This document shows positions 57,251-64,000 of a DNA stretch of 64,000 bases, piece by piece; position 1 is the stretch's first letter; each line of letters begins with the position of its first letter. The notes under the pieces were generated by a model, which was given only the letters and a program-made list of their open reading frames with translations, searched no databases and had not been told where the DNA came from. The position numbers and the translations under genes are program-made. The stretch is from Prosopocoilus inquinatus (lineage: Eukaryota; Arthropoda; Insecta; Coleoptera; Lucanidae), in contig CM069871.1 of assembly GCA_036172665.1 (NCBI GenBank), forward strand, positions 8,370,001 through 8,434,000, read 5' to 3'.

Positions 57251-59150
57251 TGTACAGGGTGGATTAAATTCGATGTCTCTTATGGGCATCTCCGTAACTA
57301 TAAGTGAAAGAAAACAACTAGTGGCCAAGTCCCGATCTCTTTTTTGGAGATTAAGTCAAAACCGTAAACAAAAATCATCAATTAAGTCAAAACCATAAAC
57401 AAAAATTGGCTAACTTCTTTTGTTTTCAAGTTATGGCCAAAAATTGACATTTTCGACTTTTCGTTTTTCGGTCATATCTCGTTTATTTTTAGAGATATTA
57501 GAAAACTGTTTGATCATTATTAGGACACTTTTTGGAATAAAATTCAGTGGTGTAGTTGCTTTTTTAATATTTACTTAAATTTTCAAGTTATAACATAAAG
57601 TTATATTTTTTTAAATAGAAATCATAGTAGGCAATGCTCTCATTAAATAGAGATTTTTTTTCTGTTTTCAAAAATATATACTTTATTGGGTTTATTTCTT
57701 ATAATAAATAGGTAAAATGCCATTTTTGTTATTAGCCTTGCGTATCCTAGTCTCAGTAGGCTGGCTTCAATGCAGTGTGGACATTTTTTTTTTTGTTTTT
57801 ATTAAATATTAACGAGCTTTCAAACCTTTAGACAGTTTTCGCCGCTTAAAAAAAATTCACATGCACTTTATTTTACAAAATTCCGTTTGAGAAATGTAGC
57901 ACCCATCGCGACCGATCTGGAAAAATGTTTTTTTTTTGTTTTTATTAAATATGAATGCTTGCGAATTTAGTTTGATACATGTCCGATTTTATTTATATTT
58001 TACTATTTGTGTGTTTGTTTTTGTTTTTCGTGTTTTTAATAAAATATAACTCGAGAGAAACAAAAAAAAAAGAAAGCCTAATTTAGTTCTAATTTAGTAA
58101 TTATTACCTTTATGTTTATCCGAACAACTTGTATTTTAGTGTAAAATCATGTTATCTTTTCGCTTCTCTTGAGAACTTGTTTATTTACATTTTTTCACTC
58201 CTGACGAAACTATGAAGCGATAGCGAAACGTAGAGTGTTTTTGCGATTTCACGGTGTCTGCTTTAAAGTTTAACAACTACAATTACATATTTTTTATTGA
58301 AGTCGTTTCTTGTCCGATAGAAATTGTATAAAAATTGTTTTCAATTTTAAAAAGACATTGTGAAAATTACAGGAACGTTCAACGTTTCTTCCTAACGAAG
58401 CTATAAACCGATAGTGAAACGTTGAGTATTCGAGCAATTTTGACTGTTTAAAGATTGAAAACAATTTCTGTATAAATTGAATGATAAACTCATTTTCAAT
58501 AGAAAGTCAGACAGGAACTCTTATCAGAACGGTCGCTCAAAACGATAAAACGGAAATTTGTAAATTAACGCGAATACAAAATTATTTACGCAGTCAAAAT
58601 TTTGAAAATATTTGAAAGCTCGTTAAAACTTAATAAAATAAAAAATCGGCTCCGTATTGAACCCAGCCTACTGAGACTAGGATATTTACGCAAGGATAAT
58701 AATAAAAATGACAGTTTTTCCTATTTATTATAAGAAATAAACCCAATAAAGTATATATTTTTGAAAACAGAAAAAAAATCTCTATTTAATGAGGGCATTG
58801 CCTACTATGATTTCTATTTAAAAAAATATAACTTTATGTTATAACTTGAAGATTTAAGTAAATATTAAAAAAGCAACTACACCACTGAATTTTATTCCAA
58901 AAAGTGTCCTAATAATGATCAAACAGTTTTCTAATATCTCTAAAAATAAACGATATATGACCGAAAAACGAAAAGTCGAAAATGTCAATTTTTGGTCATA
59001 ACTTGAAAACAAAAGAAGTTAGCCAATTTTTGTTTACGGTTTTGACTTAATCTCCAAAAAAGAGATCGGGACTTGGCAACTAGTTTTTTTCTATCACTTA
59101 TAGTTACGGAGATGCCCATAAGAGACATCGAATTTAATCCACCCTGTACA
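57251..59150. mobile_element. 1.9-kb non-autonomous element with long TIRs
   Basis: The left end is TGTACAGGGTGGATTAAATT and the right end is its exact complement, ending CCACCCTGTACA. The inverted arms extend about 550-585 bp (to about 57,835 and from about 58,595), through CTTATGGGCATCTCCGTAAC, CCTAGTCTCAGTAGGCTGG and AACGAGCTTTCAAA blocks. The left arm has an extra tandem duplication of about 31 bp (57,351-57,380 and 57,382-57,407, TTAAGTCAAAACC). The inner 760 bp has no long frame but contains two related GAAACG hairpins. No transposase is present, so it would need a helper. Confidence 0.9.
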
Positions 59151-59159
59151 TGTCTTTCA

Positions 59160-59296
59160 CCCTTTACATCTACTTATCCCCCCAACGTAAGCAGATAGTT
59201 TTTTTTTTAATTAAATAGAATTTGGCGTGAAACTAAATTTAAGAAAGCCGGAGGTTTTAGGTAATGGCATAACACAAACTAAGAACTAAAAAGGTT
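59160..59296. other. Short spacer between two mobile elements
   Basis: Includes a T run near 59,200; no other feature seen. Confidence 0.4.
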
Positions 59297-59540
59297 GATA
59301 ATGTCCAGGGAAAAGAATTCGGGCCGCTTGTTCCTCGAACGTTACCAAAATTTAGTTCTCAGATTGTATCAGCCTCGCCCACTATAGTTTCTGCGAAGTG
59401 CGAACGCTTTTTTCCCCTCTCACTCAATAACAATTCGATGCATGGGAGCCGCGGAAAGGTGGCGGAAGTAAATAAAATACATTCGGCGTAAAAAGCGTCC
59501 GACACTAAGTGGCCTGAATTCTTTTCCCTGATAATGACTG
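59297..59540. mobile_element. MITE, copy 2 of the 12.5-kb element
   Basis: The left TIR is CCAGGGAAAAGAATTCGGGC; the right TIR, read on the other strand, is TCAGGGAAAAGAATTCAGGC. The body shares TGTATCAGCCTCGCCCA, CAATAACAATTCGATGCAT, ACATTCGGCGTA and ACACTAAGTGGCCTGAATTC with the first copy. Its TIRs are better preserved than those of copy 1. Confidence 0.87.
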
Positions 59541-60160
59541 TTCCTTTCTACTGATTGAACCAAATCACCCAAAAATAGTTTCTTTCACGTCCACTGAATT
59601 CAAATCGAACATCCGCAGGTTAATTTATCAAAGTAACGATGATTTGCTGGTTGGGGATTGGATTGGATTGGATTGGGTTGGGCTGGGCTGATTTTTATTT
59701 TTTTTTTGACTAATCCAATGCGCATTCTGCAGTTAGGAGTGACCTTTCTCTCGCGCTCTCTTTCTCTGAGTCTAATCTAATAATAAATTCCATTCGTTTC
59801 TGAAAATAATATCTCGTTGGGTGCACAGAAGACAAGGCCACGGCGCGTTACGCTCCGAAAATAAAACCGTTCGAGCGGGCAGAATTAATTTCTCGTATTT
59901 ACACGTACGGCTGCGTGCAGGCATTCGCATTCGCATTCGGATGAATTACACAGGAAAGTTCGCTCGCGCACATCTCTATCAATCCACGAGAACACCACAC
60001 ATCGATTGCCGCCACCGCCGCCGCCGCCGAAATTTGCCTCCAAATTCGTGCTAAACGTGTTTGCACAACCGTCCCGGATTAATCGCGAGAGCCCGGAATT
60101 CGGCACGCCGCCGCCGCCGCTGCCGGAGGTGTTTGTCGGTCGGGGGTTCGGTAAATAAAG
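59541..60160. other. Non-coding with GGATT repeats and GC-rich patches
   Basis: A (GGATT)n-like tract lies at about 59,655-59,690. CCG runs at about 60,010-60,030 and 60,105-60,122 give a GC-rich island with GCATTCGCATTCGCATTCGG repeats at about 59,920. The 77- and 123-codon frames over it translate CCG/CGG runs into R, G or P tracts. It may be regulatory, but no linked gene is visible. Confidence 0.4.
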
Positions 60161-61000
60161 GGAGTTGTTTTCTGAAATAATCCATGTGAGGATAAGAGAG
60201 GGATTAGAAACAGTTTTTTTTTTGTTCGTGTTGCTGTTTCTGACACGTTTCCTCAAGGAAGTGTCTGGTCTGTTTGCTTTTACAATGAAACCCTTTGGAA
60301 GGGGAAGGAGTAGGCCAAAAGCTTTGCACGATGTTCTTCAAAGTACAAGCAACTTTTTTTTCAAATGAATCAAAATGGGCAAAATGTGGAATAGAAAAAT
60401 AATTGGCGTTAATAAAAAATCCCAAAAAGTCCTCCTGGAGAAGGCTTTCTAATAGTATCAAGTAGGAAGCAGCAGTAAAGAGAAGATTAGGAGAAGAGCA
60501 ACAGCAGAAGAAACCGTCTTCAACCAAGGGTGAAGCATTGGCAATGGAAGAAGCGGTTGTACAGGAGGTCTTCGTTTGATCTTCTTCTCCTGTCCTTTTC
60601 CGTGGTGTTTATTCTATCATATATCTTCTCCCATCTCTCTGCTCTCCCTCTCTTTCTCTTCCTCTATTTTCCTGAAGACTCACTCCCTTATGCGGTTGGT
60701 CTGGTTACTAGAAAAATAATTTAAGTATTTGACGTTAGTAAAATGGTAAAATAGGTTTCCAATCGGTCTGTATGAAGTAGCAGCACCAGCAATGAGAAAA
60801 CCAAGAAGCTTCTGGTGGAGGTCTTCATTTATTCTTCTCTTCTCCGTCGCGGTTATTCCTTCCTGTGAAAGAAGAATTCTTCTTTCACACCCTTCTTCTC
60901 TCCTATGATTATCTTTCTTAATTCGTTAGCAACCTGTTGAAGGGTTAACGTTTCCGCTGTTGTTGGTCGGGCATGACATCGATTAAGTTATTCTTGACAT
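60161..61000. repeat. Degenerate duplication, partly pyrimidine-rich
   Basis: GAAGTAGCAGCA, TGGAGGTCTTCATTT and CTTCTCTTCTCC near 60,775-60,845 echo GGAAGCAGCAG, GGAGGTCTTCGTTT and CTTCTTCTCCTG near 60,466-60,590. No gene is recognised; the 107-codon minus-strand frame has no known features. Confidence 0.4.
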
Positions 61001-61009
61001 GGTATTTAG

Positions 61010-62168
61010 TAATTACATCCAGAACTCCATCCTCTGGTTTTATATCCCTTGTAAACAGACCCAGGGGATGGCGTTCTGGATGTCCCCATTACTTCGACAA
61101 GACTTTTTAATGTAACTTCATCACCAAAAACATTTTCAGACCTCTTTGTATTTGTTTGTATCCCTTGCAAACAAACCTAGGGGGTGAAGTTTTGACATCC
61201 ATCCCATTATCTTGATTAGGCTTTGAAAAATTCAACGTCTTCACCAAAAACATTTTCAAATCCCTTCCAATACTTTGTATGGTTTGTATCCCTTGTAAAT
61301 AAACCCAGGGGTGGAGTTCTGGACGTTCCCATTTTCTCCATAAGGCGTTCCAATTGAACTTCATCCCCAAAAACATTTTCAAACCTCTTCCAATACTTTC
61401 TATTTTTTGTATCCCTTGTAAATAATTCCAGGGGTGGAGTTCTGGACGTTCCCATATTCTCCATAAGCCGTTCCAATTGAACTTCATCACCAAAAACATT
61501 TTCAAACCTCTTCCAATACTTTCTATTTTTTGTATCCCTTGTAAATAATCCCAGGGGTGGAGTTCTGGACGTTCCCATTTTCTCCATAAGGCGTTCTAAT
61601 TGAACTTCATCCCCAAAAACATTTTCAAACCTCTTCCAATACTTTGTTATGTTTGTATCCCTTATATAGAAACCCAGAGGATGGATTTCCAGATGTCCCT
61701 ACTATCTTGACAAGGCTTTTCAATTCAACTTCATCACCAGAAACATCTCCAATTGAACTTCATCGCCAAAAACATTTTCAAATCTCTTCCAATACTTTCT
61801 ATTTTTTGTATCCCTTGTAAATAATCCCAGGGGTGGAGTTCTGGACGTTCCCATTTTCTCCATAAGGCGTTTCAATTGAACTTCATCCCCAAAAACATTT
61901 TCAAACCTCTTCCAATACTTTGTTTTGTTTGTGTCCCTTGTATAGAAACCCAGAGGATGAATTTCCGGATGTCCCTACTATCTTGACAAGGCTTTTCAAT
62001 TCAACTTCATCACCAAAAACATCTTCAAACTTCTTCCAAGACTTCACAATTTTTTTTATTGGTAAAATCCTTATCCCTGCTGCATCCAATTTGATCACCT
62101 GACCAAGATTGACTTTTTCCTCTGAGCTTTTCTTGCGGAGATCGAAAAGCTTATTATACTTTTTAAAA
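61010..62168 (-). pseudogene. Coding-derived 41-codon tandem repeat (unknown protein, broken)
   Basis: Read on the minus strand, an open stretch from 62,168 gives a credible protein segment: KYNKLFDLRKKSSEE, LGQVIKLDAAGIRIL, then KKFEDVFGDEVELKSLVK and IVGTS. The block WKKFEDVFGDE then repeats as YWKRFENVFGDEV through the array. Copies lie 120, 123, 123, 123, 124, 123 and 124 bases apart, plus one 29-base partial; 123 bases is 41 codons. Three successive copies stay open in one frame (61,216-61,587). The 124-base copies carry one extra base and shift the frame, ending in a stop, so the whole is not one intact reading frame. There is no clear start, splice site or terminator. I do not recognise the family. 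It could be a duplicated exon fragment, a relic, or a non-coding array that happens to have a three-fold period. Confidence 0.4.
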
Positions 62169-62169
62169 T

Positions 62170-62550
62170 TAATTTATTCATCTTTTTACTTGTATGGTTT
62201 CGTGGCCGTTTTGCTGTCTAATGCGAAAAGTCTCTCGAGTAGTAAGAAACAATGACGATTTTATGCCGCCCCCATAAAAACCGAATATCAAACGCGTAGC
62301 AAATATGAAAAGTTCTTCTTCCTTCGGGCCCGAGTGAATCCCAAACGATAATGGTGGGGAAAGTGAGTTTTCACAGTTTTGGAGAGGTGAATCGATACAG
62401 TACAAATCCGGTTATAAATTTATGCGAAGTAGTTCTGGAACGGGCGCGATATCCTTTCGCAGACGGCGGCGCTTCCAACTACATAACGCTCGCGCCCTTA
62501 TTCACAATAATAGTCGGATAAATAAATACCCCCGGCCGAACTAATAGTAA
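62170..62550. other. Unique non-coding stretch, GC patch
   Basis: A GC-richer patch with GGGCGCGATATCC and CAGACGGCGGCGCTTCC lies near 62,435-62,480. No gene recognised on sequence alone. Confidence 0.4.
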
Positions 62551-62553
62551 ACT

Positions 62554-62781
62554 TTGCACAATGAGACAGCGGGGAGCGATTCTGTATCATCAAGAACTAT
62601 TCGGATTCGCCTTTCCCCAAAACGCTTCTGTTTCTCGAAGGAAAATCCAGTCGAAACCGAGGAAATAATACGAGGATGGCTAAATTCCGTTCACATTCAA
62701 TTTCCAGAACTTCGTCGATGTTATACTAAAGATATTATCGAATTAGCATTCGTTCATTTCACTGCTTATAAAAATAATTAA
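62554..62781 (+). other. Unrecognised 75-codon open frame
   Basis: The frame has mixed composition, unlike the F/L- or K/N-biased frames elsewhere, with stretches such as NPVETEEIIRGWLNSVHIQF and LRRCYTKDIIELAFVHF. No signal peptide, membrane segment or known motif is visible, and no second exon is evident. It lies between unique sequence and a GATGATGAT tract. Chance is the most likely explanation, but it is the best-looking non-repeat frame in the last 10 kb. Confidence 0.15.
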
Positions 62782-64000
62782 TTTAATTTTCCTAAATTAT
62801 TGCAAGTTTTTTTTGCGGAGGTCTCAGTGGAGTCAGAGATATGCTCAAAACCAAAAAGAAGAGACAGCAAATAACGTTTGGACATTTCGATGATGATGAT
62901 GATGATGAGAGGAAAAGGACATAATGAACAAGAATTCGAGGAAAAACGGAAGCGAACAAAAAATGGGGCGATAGAAGGACGTACAAACTTCTATTTCCTA
63001 GGCGAAAAGAAAAGGCGGAAAAGCGAAGATGAAGCTGTTGGGAAAGCGAATTTGCTGGTTTTAAAATTGACAGAAACAACAAGGCAATAGAAAACAAAGG
63101 AATCTGTACGCTTTTTTTTTCTTTTGTTCTTCTTAATTTGGAATCTGTTTTACACCTTCTTCCGCCTACGCCCAGCTTCTTCTATGCCTGCTATTACTTA
63201 TTTTCTTCTTCGCTGACTTTCTTTTCCTAACAGTTCTAACATCTGACTTCCTGATTTCTTTTTCTTTTTTTTTTGGATAAATTTTAACTTCGTTCCACCT
63301 GTCAAAAGACTTCTCTATCTTTTCTAACACACATATAGCCCGATAGATGGCGCTCAAAACTAAGAACTTGTGATTTCAGAGTAAAAGACCTGTTCAATTT
63401 GGGTTTATACCAAATTCTCAATTACATTTGTAAACCAAATCCAATTGGGACTGAGGTACTTGTTTATTTGAGGCGGCGTTACACAGATTATCAGAAAAGC
63501 AAACGGCAAAGTAAATGACGCGCCTTGACGTCAGCAGCCCCCCAACAGATGGCGCAGTCTCCATTTCATTACAACAACAACGTTTCCAAATAATTTCGAA
63601 CTGTCATAACGAGGCGTAAACAAACGTCGATTTCGACAGGCGTTTGATGGTTCCCAGCCAGTTAGAGAATGTAGTTTTTTAATTTTTCTTTCCAATTTAG
63701 TTGCTTTAGTTGCGGTCTCTTCGCCTTCTTTTAACAATCTCCCAATTTCCAATTTTTTTCTCTCGGATTTAGTCATCACGTCTTTTCCATTTTTTCAAAA
63801 AAAAATACCCGTTGGGCATAGCTTTGGATTCGATTTTTTTTTTTTGGACGTGTGTCACTTAATGTTCTCCCTGAACTGCTTTTGATTAGATGACTAGAAC
63901 AGGAGGTTTTCGCAAAAAGTTTTCGGACATCTATAGTTTAAGAAAATACTGAAATATCGCCTAAAGCACTAAAGCTCTTGCTGTTGCTTCTTCTTTTCTT
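62782..64000. other. Non-coding tail with GAT tract and AGATGGCGC motifs
   Basis: (GAT)n lies at about 62,889-62,909. AGATGGCGC occurs at 63,344 and 63,546. A pyrimidine-rich stretch lies near 63,105-63,270. Frames of 60-101 codons are K/E- or F/L-biased and unrecognised. Confidence 0.45.

Overview
The window looks like non-coding, repeat-dominated nuclear DNA of an arthropod, most likely an insect. It is A+T-rich, holds no open frame longer than 183 codons, and has many terminal-inverted-repeat (TIR) elements, several with CAGGGTG-type ends, plus tRNA-derived SINEs, short microsatellites and a Tc1-like terminus. I recognise no intact protein-coding gene, no rRNA and no functional tRNA. The insect assignment is an inference from style; nothing here fixes the species.

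Layout. 0.3-3.6 kb: a tandem array with hairpin units, inside outer inverted ends, followed by a foldback element. 6.1-7.4 kb: a 574-bp tandem duplication, one copy split by a tRNA-derived SINE. 10.4-12.1 kb: two arrays. 12.3-12.8 kb: two MITEs. 13.7-16.8 kb: an array built on a roughly 33-bp CTCTTCAGAAT unit, with a 410-bp higher-order period and a palindrome. 17.5-20.6 kb: a 487-bp array. 21.1-21.6 kb: a GC-rich island. 21.8-25.5 kb: a 552-bp array running into degenerate repeats with an AGATGGCG series. 25.9-28.8 kb: MITEs, tRNA-like inverted fragments and G-tract repeats. 29.1-31.0 kb: a 785-bp array that shares a core with the 487-bp array. 32.6-38.7 and 42.6-44.7 kb: pyrimidine-rich arrays, the first carrying amplified SINE fragments. 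39.5-40.8 kb: a diverged composite of both core-sharing families. 46.5-50.4 kb: an array of 295-bp monomers with a 591-bp dimer period. 51.6-54.1 kb: an array built around AAACAAAAGCGC. 54.5-56.0 kb: a 154-bp array. 57.25-59.15 kb: a 1.9-kb element with very long TIRs. 59.3-59.5 kb: a second copy of the 12.5-kb MITE. 61.0-62.2 kb, minus strand: a 123-bp (41-codon) repeat that looks derived from coding sequence.

Tandem repeats cover well over half of the window. Several arrays share small motifs, switch orientation through near-perfect palindromes, or have absorbed transposon sequence. The main interest is how these satellites formed. The best candidates for coding ancestry are the 123-bp minus-strand repeat and a pair of 34/35-codon look-alike fragments at 4.6 and 15.5 kb. 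All calls come from reading the sequence by eye; no alignment or database search was run, so periods and boundaries are good to a few bases and identities are qualitative.
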